Positions 48,567-57,463 of a DNA stretch of 64,000 nt are shown in pieces. Positions within the stretch are counted from its first letter, which is position 1; each line of letters opens with the position of its first letter. The notes below the pieces were generated by a model. The model made no database searches. It was not told the DNA's origin and saw nothing but the letters and a program-made list of their open reading frames with translations. The DNA comes from Salidesulfovibrio onnuriiensis (GTDB taxonomy: Bacteria > Desulfobacterota > Desulfovibrionia > Desulfovibrionales > Desulfovibrionaceae), in contig NZ_CP040751.1 in the NCBI RefSeq assembly GCF_008001235.1, positions 1,967,001 to 2,031,000 on the forward strand, given 5' to 3'. The translations under genes and the position numbers were made by a program.

Positions 48567-49949
48567 ATGTATTTCAATCAGATATCTGTGGAAGGCCTGG
48601 GTTGCCTTTCGTATGTGATCGGCTGTCCCGCCGCCAAGGCCTGTATGGTGGTGGACCCCAAAAGGGATATCCAGGACTACCTGGACATCGCCCGCGAGGA
48701 GGGCATGCGGATCACCCATGTGATCAACACCCACCTGCACGCGGACCACATCAGCGGCGATCAGGAGCTGCGGGCCGCCACCGGGGCGGACATCTACATC
48801 AACGGCAGCGGCGTCACCGTGGATTACGTGCACAAGGAGCTCAACGAGGGCATGGTTTTCGAGCTGGGCGCGGCCAAGGTGGAAGTGCTGCACACGCCGG
48901 GGCATACGCCCAACTCCATTTCCCTGCTGGTGACGGACAAGGTGCGCTCGGACGAGCCGGAAATGCTGCTTACGGGCGACCTGCTCTTCGTGGGCGATGT
49001 GGGCCGTCCGGACCTGCCCGGGGCCGAGATCCTCGATGAGCAGGTGAAGAACCTTTACAACAGCCTGTACGTTAAGCTGGCCGATTTCCCGGACCACATC
49101 GAGGTCTTTCCGGCCCATGGCCAGGGGTCCCTCTGCGGACGGGGTATGAGCGCCAAAAAGAGCTCCACCCTCGGGTACGAGCGCCGGGCCAACCCCATGC
49201 TGCGCTTCAAGTCCTTCGAGGAATTCAAGTCCGACGTGACCTCGGCCTTCCCCACCAGGCCCAAGAGCTTCACCCACATCATCAGCACCAACAAGGCCGG
49301 GGCCAACCTGCTGGACGCCTGTCCCATGGACAAGGCCCTGACCCCGAAGCAGTTCGAGGAGATGATGGGCGAGGGTGCCGTAGTCATCGATGCCCGCAAT
49401 TCCGCCGCCTATGGCGGGTTTCACATTCCCGGCAGCGTGAACATCGGTTTTGAGAAGCAGCTCGCCAACTGGGTGGGCATGGTCATCGAGCCGGGCTCCG
49501 ACATCCTGCTGGTGGTGGATGATCAGGAGGACTACGACCGCATGCTCATCGAGCTGCACCGAATCGGTTACGACCAGGTGTTCGGGTATCTTTCCGGCGG
49601 CATCATGGCCTGGCTCAACAGCGGCAGGCCCGTGGAACAGCTGGAACAGGCCTCGCCCCACCAGCTCAGCGAACGTCTGGGCGGCAATCTGGCCGTGGTG
49701 GACGTGCGCACCCCGGCCGAATGGAAGGGCGCGCGTATCGAATCGGCCATCCACTTCCCGCTTTCCGACATCCTGGATGGCAAGCTTCCGGATCTGCCCA
49801 GGGACCGCGAACTGGTCATGGCCTGCGGCACCGGCTACCGCTCCAACATCGCTGCCGGACTTCTGCGTCAACAAGGTTTCAAGAACATACAATCCCTGGC
49901 GGGCGGCCTGTTCGCATGGACCAACGCCGGCCTGCCGACCGTATCCTAA
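48567..49949 (+). CDS. CstB-like persulfide dioxygenase with two rhodanese domains
   Basis: 460 residues. Residues about 1-240 form a metallo-beta-lactamase-type nonheme-iron domain with THLHADH (55-61), HTPGH (109-113) and TGDLLFVGDVGRPDL, the pattern of ETHE1/BlhA persulfide dioxygenases. Residues about 255-360 are a rhodanese homologue lacking the active cysteine (LVVDDQEDY). Residues about 365-460 are a rhodanese with the CGTGYRSN loop (Cys420). This three-part plan matches CstB, which converts persulfides to thiosulfate/sulfite. In a sulfide-producing anaerobe it would detoxify reactive sulfur when oxygen is met. A peroxiredoxin gene follows 21 bases later. Confidence 0.86.
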   Translation: MYFNQISVEGLGCLSYVIGCPAAKACMVVDPKRDIQDYLDIAREEGMRITHVINTHLHADHISGDQELRAATGADIYINGSGVTVDYVHKELNEGMVFELGAAKVEVLHTPGHTPNSISLLVTDKVRSDEPEMLLTGDLLFVGDVGRPDLPGAEILDEQVKNLYNSLYVKLADFPDHIEVFPAHGQGSLCGRGMSAKKSSTLGYERRANPMLRFKSFEEFKSDVTSAFPTRPKSFTHIISTNKAGANLLDACPMDKALTPKQFEEMMGEGAVVIDARNSAAYGGFHIPGSVNIGFEKQLANWVGMVIEPGSDILLVVDDQEDYDRMLIELHRIGYDQVFGYLSGGIMAWLNSGRPVEQLEQASPHQLSERLGGNLAVVDVRTPAEWKGARIESAIHFPLSDILDGKLPDLPRDRELVMACGTGYRSNIAAGLLRQQGFKNIQSLAGGLFAWTNAGLPTVS

Positions 49950-49970
49950 ACCAACGAAAGGAGACAAAAC

Positions 49971-50612
49971 ATGGAAACCAGTTTCCCTCTTATCGGCGAT
50001 CGTCTGCCCACTTTGAAAGTGACCACCACCCACGGCGAAATGACCTTGCCTGACGACATGGCGGGCAAGTGGTTCGTGCTCTTCTCGCACCCGGCCGACT
50101 ACACCCCCGTGTGCACCACCGAGTTCGTGGCCTTCCAGAAGCGCTACGATGAGTTCCGCAAGCTCAATTGCGAGCTCGTGGGCCTGTCCATCGACCAGGT
50201 CTTCTCGCACATCAAGTGGATGGAGTGGATCAAGGAAAAACTCGGCGTCGAGATCGAGTTCCCGGTCATTGCCGACGACATGGGCAACGTGGCCAAGGCC
50301 ATGGGCATGATCCATCCGGGCAAGGGCACCAATACCGTCCGCGCCGTGTTCATCGTGGACGACAAGGGAACCGTGCGTATCATCTTCTACTATCCGCAGG
50401 AACTGGGCCGCAACATGGACGAGATCCTGCGCGCCGTGAAGGGCATGCAGACCTCGGACGCCCACGGCGTGGCCATCCCGGCAGGCTGGCCCGAAAACGA
50501 GCTCATCAAGAAGCGGGTCATCATTCCGCCCGCCAAGGACGTGGAAAGCGCCAAGAAGCGCCTTCAGGAACATGAAGGCTTCGACTGGTGGTTCTGCCAC
50601 AAGGAATTGTAG
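49971..50612 (+). CDS. Peroxiredoxin (Prx6/archaeal type)
   Basis: 213 residues. The peroxidatic cysteine is Cys48 in [11 protein letters not shown]. The chain is of the long Prx6 type with [46 protein letters not shown]-terminal Cys209 in WWFCHKEL may be a resolving residue, as in archaeal homologues. It reduces hydrogen peroxide and alkyl hydroperoxides. GAAAGGAG lies before the ATG. The pairing with the persulfide dioxygenase suggests an oxygen/sulfur stress operon. Confidence 0.93.
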   Translation: METSFPLIGDRLPTLKVTTTHGEMTLPDDMAGKWFVLFSHPADYTPVCTTEFVAFQKRYDEFRKLNCELVGLSIDQVFSHIKWMEWIKEKLGVEIEFPVIADDMGNVAKAMGMIHPGKGTNTVRAVFIVDDKGTVRIIFYYPQELGRNMDEILRAVKGMQTSDAHGVAIPAGWPENELIKKRVIIPPAKDVESAKKRLQEHEGFDWWFCHKEL

Positions 50613-50619
50613 GAAAACA

Positions 50620-50653
50620 CTGGGGGAAACCTCTTGAAAGAGGTTTCCCCCAG
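50620..50653. repeat. Palindromic repeat after the peroxiredoxin gene
   Basis: 16-bp perfect arms CTGGGGGAAACCTCTT and its complement with a two-base loop. It is related in style and position to the palindrome at 22893-22933 (CTGG-GGGGGAA(A)CCT core). It ends in CAG and is followed by ACCCCC and a T5 run (50670-50674 area), so it may also terminate. Confidence 0.65.
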
Positions 50654-50677
50654 ACCCCCATCCAGAACTTTTTGGAG

Positions 50678-50712
50678 AAAAGCCCCTGACAGGATTTCCT
50701 GTCAGGGGCTTT
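50678..50712. terminator. Bidirectional terminator between the peroxiredoxin and C69 dipeptidase genes
   Basis: AAAGCCCCTGACAGGA, two bases, TCCTGTCAGGGGCTTT: a 16-bp stem with A-rich left and T-rich right flanks between converging genes. Confidence 0.85.
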
Positions 50713-50732
50713 GAGTTTTGAGGAGAGTGTGG

Positions 50733-52490
50733 CTACTTCATGTCGTAGGTGGTCGGGCCGTCCTTGTAGTTGGTCACGTCCAGCCAGGACGCGGGATAGC
50801 CGATCTCGATGGGCATGGTGCTGGGCGGCGGCGATGAGTAACGGCCGTCCGGCAGGTTGATGTAGCCGTCCGCGTACTTGGCGATGATGGTATCGCCCAT
50901 GTCCCACCACGCTTCGAGAATGCGGTTGGAATTGTCCGTGGCCCGCTTGGCCAGCATGAGGCGTGCGGCCTGCTCCGGCGTGCCCTGCACCTTTTTGTCC
51001 ATCTGGCGTACAAAGCGCATGGATTCCCACTCCAATTTTCGTTGCAGCGGCAGGACGTCGCTCTTGGTGATCAGCTGGAAGTTGAGGCGCGAGAAGCTGT
51101 TCACGTAGTCGAAGGCCCACCATGCCGAGCTGCGGTCCAGCTTCTGGGGCGAGCCCGTGGAATAGGCCTTGTTCAGGCCCAGGGCCTTGGAGAAGAAGGG
51201 CGCGAAGCAGGTGGTGTAGGAAACGTCCGGGCCGTACCAGAGCACGCCCTGCGTCAGCTCGGGTGCGTCGGGACGCCACTGGCAGACAAAGGTATAGCCC
51301 TGGTAGAAGACCGAGATGGCCCGCTCCCATGCGCCGTACATCTTCTTGCCGCCGCCTACGTCGTTCTGCGGGCCGTCATAGGGGCCCACGAAGCGGTGCG
51401 GGTCGCCGTAGGGCCCGGCGGCAACGCCCTTGGTCAGGTCGAACTGGGTGCCTTCGTAGTGGTCGCGGTAGAGCGAGAACACGTCGCGCACGTGCAGCTT
51501 GCGCTGCGGGGCCAGGGCAAAGGGATACTGCGTGGTGTAGCCGTCCTCGGCCCAGGGGCTCAGGCCCAGGCTCGGGTTGACCCTATCCTGCACGCGCCAG
51601 ACGCGGCGCAGGGAGTAGTAGGGGTGGTTGTATTCCCCGGGGCTCACCGCGCGCAGCCAGTCCAGCTTGCTTTTGCCGTCCCAGTACTTGGCGTCCTTGA
51701 GGCCCTGCACCAGGTGCTTGGACCAGCAGAAGTTCTTGTGCTTGGTGTCGGCCAGGTCGATGTCGCGGATGCGGAATTCGTTGGCCGCCACGAAGATCAT
51801 GCCGTCGGGCACGCGCTGGGCCACCCAGGCGGAATGGTTGCTCTTGTTGGGCAGCGCGCACATCTCGAAGACCCAGGCCTCGTCCTTGTCCGCCACCAGC
51901 AGGGTCTCGCCCGTGGAGTAGTAGCCGTATTTGTCGATGAGCCCGCCCATGAGCTTGATGGCGTCGCGGGCGGTCTTGCAGTTTTCCAGGGCGATGCGCG
52001 AAAGTTCCGAACTGTAGAAGATGCGCAGGGTGCCCTTGCCCGTGCCGTTGGGCCTGGGCTCGAAGTTGGCTCCGTTGGTGCATTCGCCGAACATGAGGTT
52101 GTGCTCGTTCATGATGCCGTATGCGCCGTCGTAGTAGCCGTAGGAGGTGGGCACCGTCTTGCCCAGGATGGCCCAGATGTCCTTGTACGGCAGTTCGTAC
52201 AGGGGCGTGGTGTAGGGCTTGCCCGTGTCGTAGCCCGGCCCGCGCTCCGTGGTGGAAATGCGGGGGTAGCGGTAGCTTTCGGGGAAGATCTGCCGGCTTC
52301 CTTCCTGCTTGTGGGGCGGGACGTAGATGAGCCGCTGGTCGCCCAGTTCGTCGTCGTCCGAATGGGCCACCATCATGGAGCCGTCTGCGCTGGCCCCCTT
52401 GGTAATGATCATGGTGGTGCAGCAGAGCGCCGACGAGCTCGCGAACAGCACGATTGTCAGTGCCAGCAGGAACAGTCTGGAGCCTTTCAT
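50733..52490 (-). CDS. Secreted C69-family dipeptidase
   Basis: 585 residues. A signal peptide (FLLALTIVLFASSSALC) ends at CCTTMIITKGASADGS, where the exposed cysteine is the N-terminal nucleophile of the C69/Ntn family. MVAHSDDDELGDQRL and MFGECTNGANFEPRPNGTG are conserved segments. These enzymes hydrolyse dipeptides; secretion suggests scavenging or wall-peptide turnover in the periplasm. GGAGG lies about five bases before the ATG at 52490; the longer frame upstream is not protein-like. It is divergent from mnmA by about 130 bases. Confidence 0.88.
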   Translation of the reverse strand: MKGSRLFLLALTIVLFASSSALCCTTMIITKGASADGSMMVAHSDDDELGDQRLIYVPPHKQEGSRQIFPESYRYPRISTTERGPGYDTGKPYTTPLYELPYKDIWAILGKTVPTSYGYYDGAYGIMNEHNLMFGECTNGANFEPRPNGTGKGTLRIFYSSELSRIALENCKTARDAIKLMGGLIDKYGYYSTGETLLVADKDEAWVFEMCALPNKSNHSAWVAQRVPDGMIFVAANEFRIRDIDLADTKHKNFCWSKHLVQGLKDAKYWDGKSKLDWLRAVSPGEYNHPYYSLRRVWRVQDRVNPSLGLSPWAEDGYTTQYPFALAPQRKLHVRDVFSLYRDHYEGTQFDLTKGVAAGPYGDPHRFVGPYDGPQNDVGGGKKMYGAWERAISVFYQGYTFVCQWRPDAPELTQGVLWYGPDVSYTTCFAPFFSKALGLNKAYSTGSPQKLDRSSAWWAFDYVNSFSRLNFQLITKSDVLPLQRKLEWESMRFVRQMDKKVQGTPEQAARLMLAKRATDNSNRILEAWWDMGDTIIAKYADGYINLPDGRYSSPPPSTMPIEIGYPASWLDVTNYKDGPTTYDMK

Positions 52491-52617
52491 GGTTTCCTCC
52501 GCATTATGGGTGACGTTCAATCGTTTGCGAATATAGGGTGTTTGTCGGCGGGTGTGCATTATTATTTGCCGCAGGCAGGCCCGTGCCCGAGGCTTGCCCT
52601 TCGGGGCGCGAAGTGAC

Positions 52618-53685
52618 ATGGTGCTGCCCATGATTTCAGGAACCGAAACCGTTGCCGTTGCCGTGAGCGGCGGCATGGACAGCCTGCTGGCCCTTTGCCT
52701 GCTCAGGGAGCAGGGGCGCGACATCATGGCTGTGCATGGGCACCTGCTTCCGCCCGGCCCGGGCTGGGACGTGGTGCGCGAGGGCCTTTCCCGCAACTGC
52801 GCCAAGCTGGGCGTGCCCTTTCACGCCCTGGACCTGCACGCGGAGTTCGAGCGCTGCGTGGTGGAACGCTTTGCCGCCGATTACCGGGCGGGGCTTACGC
52901 CCAACCCCTGTGCGGTCTGCAATCCAGAGATCAAGTTCGGCCTTCTGTTCGACCGCGTCCGGGAGCTGGGGGCCGACTCCATGGCCACCGGCCACTACGC
53001 GGACCTGGAGGAGCGGCCGGGCATGGGACGGCTGCTGGTGCGCGGCCAGGACCGTTCCAAGGATCAGAGCTATTTCCTCTCCCTGGTGCCCGTGGACCGG
53101 CTGCGCAGGGCGTATTTTCCCCTGGCCCGGACCTACAAGAAGGACGTCATGGACCTGCTCGGCAAGTACGGGCTCGAACCGCCGCTGCCCAAGGAAAGCC
53201 AGGAGATCTGCTTCATCCCGGACGACGACTACCAGGCCTTTCTGGAAACGCGGGGCAACTTGCCCGGCCCCGGTCCCATCGTCCTGGAGGACGGCACCCA
53301 GGTGGGACGGCACAAGGGGCTTTGGCGGCACACCCAGGGCCAGCGGCGCGGCCTGGGCATTGCCTGGCAGGAGCCGCTTTACGTGCTGGACAAGGACGTT
53401 GCCGGCAACGCCCTCGTGGTGGGACCCCGGAGCGGACTGGATTCGCCGGGGTGCCTGGTGCGGGACTTGAATTTTATGGTCGCCCCCGGGCAGTGGCCCG
53501 AGGTGGTGCAGGTGCAGACCCGCTATCGCCAGCAGGCCAAGCCCAGCCGTTTCAGCGTGAGCGGCGACAGGCTGGAGCTGCATTTCATTGAGCCGCATTC
53601 CCGGCCCACTCCCGGACAGGTCGCCGCCGTGTATACGGACGACGGCGCGGTGCTCGGCGGCGGGCTCATCGAGCGGGCCCTGTGA
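52618..53685 (+). CDS. mnmA: tRNA-specific 2-thiouridylase MnmA
   Basis: 355 residues from ATG 52618 (52630 is also possible; the ribosome site is weak). It installs sulfur on U34 of tRNA-Lys, -Glu and -Gln. The PP-loop SGGMDS is at 17-22. The catalytic cysteines are Cys98 in GLTPNPCAVC and Cys198 in SQEICFIP. RHTQGQRRGLGI and the C-terminal beta-barrel follow. Its stop codon is immediately adjacent to the stop of the converging TPR lipoprotein gene, leaving no intergenic base. Confidence 0.95.
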   Translation: MVLPMISGTETVAVAVSGGMDSLLALCLLREQGRDIMAVHGHLLPPGPGWDVVREGLSRNCAKLGVPFHALDLHAEFERCVVERFAADYRAGLTPNPCAVCNPEIKFGLLFDRVRELGADSMATGHYADLEERPGMGRLLVRGQDRSKDQSYFLSLVPVDRLRRAYFPLARTYKKDVMDLLGKYGLEPPLPKESQEICFIPDDDYQAFLETRGNLPGPGPIVLEDGTQVGRHKGLWRHTQGQRRGLGIAWQEPLYVLDKDVAGNALVVGPRSGLDSPGCLVRDLNFMVAPGQWPEVVQVQTRYRQQAKPSRFSVSGDRLELHFIEPHSRPTPGQVAAVYTDDGAVLGGGLIERAL

Positions 53686-54192
53686 TCAGCGGAACCAGAG
53701 CAGGCTGTCCCTGCTTTCCATGAGGTACTGGTTGTAGGCCTCGCCCCGGATGCGCTTCATGGTGTTGAATATTTCCTGGTCGGTCAGGTGGGGGCGCTTG
53801 CGCAGGTAGCCCGCCCACCATGTGATTTCCCCGGCCACGCGGTAGCGCCATGGGTCGCGGAACCTGACCAGCGTGTCGAACCCCTGTTCCCGGTCGCCCA
53901 TGCCGATGAGCGAAAGCCCCAGGAAGTAGGAGGCGTCCGGATTGCCGGGGTAGCTGTCCAGGGTGCGCTGGAAGGTGTTGGCCGCATCCGTGTATTTCCC
54001 GGCCTTGAACTGGCGCAGGCCTTCCCTGTTGTTTTGGTAGGCCTTGGACGGCCCGCTGTACAGGAAGTCGTTGTAGACCGAGATCATGGCCACGCCCGAG
54101 CCGCGCCCCACGCCGACGCCGGCGGAGGAGACCGTGCAGGCGCACAGCGCCGCCATCAGGAGCAGCAGCGGGAAAAATGATGCTTTGTGCAT
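53686..54192 (-). CDS. TPR-containing lipoprotein
   Basis: 168 residues. The N-terminal signal MHKASFFPLLLLMAALCAC contains a lipobox LCAC, giving a lipidated Cys19. Residues about 50-120 hold tetratricopeptide-like repeats (GLRQFKAGKYTDAANTFQRTLDSYPGNPDASYFLGLSLIGMGDREQG). Such lipoproteins usually act as scaffolds at the outer or inner membrane; no partner can be named. The gene is divergent from mtaB and convergent with mnmA with zero spacing. No signs of transfer. Confidence 0.85.
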   Translation of the reverse strand: MHKASFFPLLLLMAALCACTVSSAGVGVGRGSGVAMISVYNDFLYSGPSKAYQNNREGLRQFKAGKYTDAANTFQRTLDSYPGNPDASYFLGLSLIGMGDREQGFDTLVRFRDPWRYRVAGEITWWAGYLRKRPHLTDQEIFNTMKRIRGEAYNQYLMESRDSLLWFR

Positions 54193-54299
54193 GTTCTTGA
54201 CCGGAACCTGTTAAATGGGTAGCTCCCTCTCAGACCATCGTTCATGGTCCGAAGACGTTGCAAGACAGAGGCCGCAAGGCCGTAATACCAAGACGATAC

Positions 54300-55589
54300 A
54301 TGATTGAATTTTACACCGCCACCCTTGGCTGCAAGATAAACCAGTATGAAACCAGGGCCATTGCCGAGGCCTGGGCCGGAAAGGCCGGTTCGCAGGCCAT
54401 GGAAACCCTGGATCCCCTTGCGGCCGATCTCATCCTGATCAATTCCTGCGCGGTGACGGCCAATGCCGTGCGCGACCTGCGCCGCAGCGTCAGGAAATAC
54501 CATCGCGACAATCCCGCCGCCGGGATCATCATCACCGGGTGCGCGGCGCAGATCATGCCCGAAGAGCTGGCGCAGCTGCCGGGCGTGGTGCGGGTCATTC
54601 CCCAGGAGGAGAAATCCGGCCTGCTGGAAGGCCCGGACTCCTCGGGCCGTAAACCAGCCACGCCGTTCGCGCCGTTCAGCATTGCCGGATATCATCGTTC
54701 GCGCCCCGTGGTAAAGGTTCAGGACGGCTGTTCCCATTTTTGCACCTTCTGCATCGTGCCCCTGGCCCGTGGCCGCAGCGTCAGCCGGCCGGTGGACGAG
54801 ATCGCGGCCGAGGTGGGCCGCCTGCTGGACGCCGGGTTCCGGGAAATGATCCTTTCCGGGGTGAACCTGCGCCAGTTCGGGCGCGACCTGGACGGCAAGC
54901 CGAGCTTCTGGGACGTGGTTCACAGGCTGGAGCAGGAATTCGCGCCCCGCTGGGCCGGGCGGGCCCGTTTCCGCATTTCCTCCCTGGAGCCGGGACAGCT
55001 CGACGCCCGGGCCCTGGAGGTGCTGGGCGGATCCAAACTGGTCTGTCCCCAGCTGCATATTTCCCTGCAAAGCGGCAGTCCGAGCGTGCTGAAACGCATG
55101 GGGCGCGGGCATTACAAGCCCCAACAGGCCCTGGATTTCTGCCGGGAGCTGCGCGCCTTCTGGCCGGAATTCGGGCTGGGCGCGGACCTGCTGGTGGGTT
55201 TTCCCGGCGAGACCGACGAGGAATTCGAAACCACCATGGAGTTTTGCGCGGAACTGCCCTTGACCTACGGGCACGTGTTTCCCTATTCGCCCCGTCCCGG
55301 AACCAAGGCCGCGGACATGGATGGCCAGCTTCCGCCCGAGGTCAAGAAGGAACGGGCCGCGCGGTTGCGCAAGCTGGTTTCCGGCAAGAAAAAGGCGTTC
55401 CTCAAGAAGCTGCTCGCCATGGACGAGCTCGCCGTGCTGGTGCAGGACGAGACCGGAAAGGGCGTCAGTGAATACTATGCGGCCTGCCAGGTGGAGCCTG
55501 CCGGTCCCATTGCGCCCAAGTCCCTGGTGCGTTGCCGCCCTGTGGGAATGGCGGGGCGGGATGTGGTCCGCTGCGAGCCCGTGGAGTGA
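54300..55589 (+). CDS. mtaB: tRNA t6A37 methylthiotransferase MtaB
   Basis: 429 residues from the ATG at 54300. It adds a methylthio group to t6A at position 37. The N-terminal MTTase domain has Cys11 (GCKINQYET), Cys50 (NSCAVT) and Cys81 (GCAAQ), which hold the auxiliary cluster. The radical SAM motif CSHFCTFC gives Cys144, Cys148 and Cys151. The C-terminal TRAM-like region is present. GCKINQ with YET(R) favours MtaB over MiaB or RimO. The ribosome site is poor. It begins the string of plus-strand housekeeping genes. Confidence 0.92.
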   Translation: MIEFYTATLGCKINQYETRAIAEAWAGKAGSQAMETLDPLAADLILINSCAVTANAVRDLRRSVRKYHRDNPAAGIIITGCAAQIMPEELAQLPGVVRVIPQEEKSGLLEGPDSSGRKPATPFAPFSIAGYHRSRPVVKVQDGCSHFCTFCIVPLARGRSVSRPVDEIAAEVGRLLDAGFREMILSGVNLRQFGRDLDGKPSFWDVVHRLEQEFAPRWAGRARFRISSLEPGQLDARALEVLGGSKLVCPQLHISLQSGSPSVLKRMGRGHYKPQQALDFCRELRAFWPEFGLGADLLVGFPGETDEEFETTMEFCAELPLTYGHVFPYSPRPGTKAADMDGQLPPEVKKERAARLRKLVSGKKKAFLKKLLAMDELAVLVQDETGKGVSEYYAACQVEPAGPIAPKSLVRCRPVGMAGRDVVRCEPVE

Positions 55590-55676
55590 GGCGGGCGGAA
55601 AAGAATTTCGCGGGAGGCTGACAAAGAGTCGAGCCTCGTATACAAAACAGGTCAAGAAAAGAGAAGGATATACCCT

Positions 55677-56558
55677 ATGCCAGTAAGTATGACCGGTTAC
55701 GGTCGATTTGAAACCAATGAGGACAGCTGGGCCCATGTCTGGGAAATCCGCAGCGTCAACGGCCGGTTCCTGGATGTGAAATGGCGGCTGCCCTACACGG
55801 TCCGTTCCCTGGAGAACGGCTGGGAAAAGGTGGTGCGCAAGTACGCCTCACGAGGCCGGGTGGATGTTTCCCTGAACCTGGAAATGCTCAGCGCCGAGGA
55901 ACTGGGAGTGGCCTTCAACGAGCCGCTGGCCAAGTCCATGATCGGGCAGATGGAAGCCCTGGCCGGACAGTACGGCGCGACCTTTGTTCCGGATTTCAAC
56001 AAGATCCTGGGCATGTCTTCCCTGTGGAAGGACACCAACAGCGAACCCGAGCCGGGGTTGGCCAAGAGCCTGACCGCCGGCCTGGAAGGCGCTCTCCGCA
56101 ACTGGAAGGAATCCCGCAAGGTCGAGGGCGAGGCCATGACCCGGGACCTGCTGGAGCGGGTTACGGTGCTGCGCGGCCTGTCCGAACGCATTGCCGTCAG
56201 GATTCCGGAAGTGCTGGAAATCAGGCGTCAGGCCCTGCGCGACCGCATCCGTGAGATCATGGAAGCCGTGGGCGCGGAATACAATGAAGACCGCATGCTC
56301 CAGGAAATTGCCATTCTTACGGACAAGCTCGACGTGTCCGAGGAACTGACCCGTCTGGCCACCCACCTGGACCGGCTGGAAGAGGTGCTCGGCAAGGACA
56401 AGGACGCGGGCAAGAAGCTCGACTTCCTGTTGCAGGAGACCTTCCGCGAGATCAATACCTGCGGCAACAAGGCCCAGGATACCGAGGTCAGCGGACTGGT
56501 GGTGGATTTCAAGGCGGAACTGGAAAAATGCCGCGAACAGGTGCAGAATATAGAGTAG
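55677..56558 (+). CDS. YicC/YloC family endoribonuclease
   Basis: 293 residues. The N-terminal YicC-like domain starts SMTGYGRFETNEDSWAHVWEIRSVNGRFLDVKWRLP, and the DUF1732 C-terminal domain ends EINTCGNKAQDTEVSGLVVDFKAELEKCREQVQNIE, both nearly invariant in the family. YicC and its relatives cleave RNA endonucleolytically and affect small-RNA stability. AGAAGGA precedes the ATG. It heads the tight yicC-remA-gmk-pyrF run; yicC next to gmk is a widely conserved order. Confidence 0.93.
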   Translation: MPVSMTGYGRFETNEDSWAHVWEIRSVNGRFLDVKWRLPYTVRSLENGWEKVVRKYASRGRVDVSLNLEMLSAEELGVAFNEPLAKSMIGQMEALAGQYGATFVPDFNKILGMSSLWKDTNSEPEPGLAKSLTAGLEGALRNWKESRKVEGEAMTRDLLERVTVLRGLSERIAVRIPEVLEIRRQALRDRIREIMEAVGAEYNEDRMLQEIAILTDKLDVSEELTRLATHLDRLEEVLGKDKDAGKKLDFLLQETFREINTCGNKAQDTEVSGLVVDFKAELEKCREQVQNIE

Positions 56559-56567
56559 GAGCTTCCC

Positions 56568-56822
56568 ATGCAGAAACAAGGACTTCTGAATATCGGTTTC
56601 GGCAATTTCGTGGTCAGCGGCCGGGTCGTGACCATCGTCAACCCCACCTCGGCCCCCATGCGCAGGCTCCGCGAGGACGCGCGCCAGGAAGGGCGGCTCA
56701 TCGACGCCACCCAGGGCCGCAAGACCAGGGCCATCATCGTCACGGACTCCAACCACGTCATCCTGTCGGCCATCCAGGCGGAAACCATCGGTCAACGTTT
56801 CAGCTCGGATGAGGTCGACTAA
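56568..56822 (+). CDS. RemA-like DUF370 protein
   Basis: 84 residues of the DUF370/RemA family: [35 protein letters not shown] followed by [33 protein letters not shown] is the full conserved core. In Bacillus, RemA is an oligomeric DNA-binding activator of matrix genes; a role in this organism is not known. The gene lies between yicC and gmk, a placement also common in Firmicutes, and shares its last base with the gmk start. Confidence 0.9.
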   Translation: MQKQGLLNIGFGNFVVSGRVVTIVNPTSAPMRRLREDARQEGRLIDATQGRKTRAIIVTDSNHVILSAIQAETIGQRFSSDEVD

Positions 56823-57463
56823 TGGGGGATGACAGGAAATATCCCCGACACGGGCTGATCATGGTGGTCTGCGCCCCCAGTGGCACCGGAAAATCCACCC
56901 TGATCAGCCGACTTCGCGAGGAGATTGCCAACTTCGGTTTTTCCATTTCCTACACCACCCGCGCCCCCCGCGGGCAGGAGCGGGACGGCCGCGAATACCA
57001 CTTCGTGAGCCGCGACAAGTTCATCGCCATGCGCTCGCGCGGTGAATTCGCGGAATGGGCCGAGGTCCACGGCAATTTCTACGGCACGGCCATCCAGCCC
57101 ATCCACGACATGCTGGCCGAGGGCAAGGATATTCTCTTCGACATCGACGTGCAGGGCGCCCTGCAGCTGCGCAAGGCCTTTCCCACGGGGATTTTCGTGT
57201 ACCTGCTGCCGCCCTCCAAGGCCGAGCTGGAACGCCGCCTGCGCGGCCGGGGCACGGACTCCGAGGAATCCATCGTGCGCCGCATGGAGAACGCCCTGGG
57301 CGAACTCAAGCAGGCCGGGGAATTCGACTACTGGGTGGTCAACGACGACCTGGACCAGGCCTTCGAGGACCTCAAGGCCGTGTATCACGCCGGCTGCAAC
57401 ACCCCGGGCCTGCGTCCGGAAATGGTGGAAAACATGATCAATTCCTGGAGGGACAATGGCTGA
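56822..57463 (+). CDS. gmk: Guanylate kinase
   Basis: 213 residues. It phosphorylates GMP to GDP. The P-loop APSGTGKST is followed by SISYTTRAPRGQERDGREYHFVSRDKF, the GMP-binding segment, and DILFDIDVQGALQLRKAFP. Length is typical. The N-terminus has eight extra residues before the P-loop strand. It overlaps the RemA-like gene by one base and pyrF by eight, so purine and pyrimidine nucleotide genes are co-translated here. Confidence 0.97.
   Translation: MGDDRKYPRHGLIMVVCAPSGTGKSTLISRLREEIANFGFSISYTTRAPRGQERDGREYHFVSRDKFIAMRSRGEFAEWAEVHGNFYGTAIQPIHDMLAEGKDILFDIDVQGALQLRKAFPTGIFVYLLPPSKAELERRLRGRGTDSEESIVRRMENALGELKQAGEFDYWVVNDDLDQAFEDLKAVYHAGCNTPGLRPEMVENMINSWRDNG

Noticed and set aside
54233-54249. 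Hairpin GACCAT/ATGGTC upstream of mtaB as a terminator or riboswitch
   Set aside because: A 6-bp stem without a T tract lying in a divergent promoter region is weak evidence for either.
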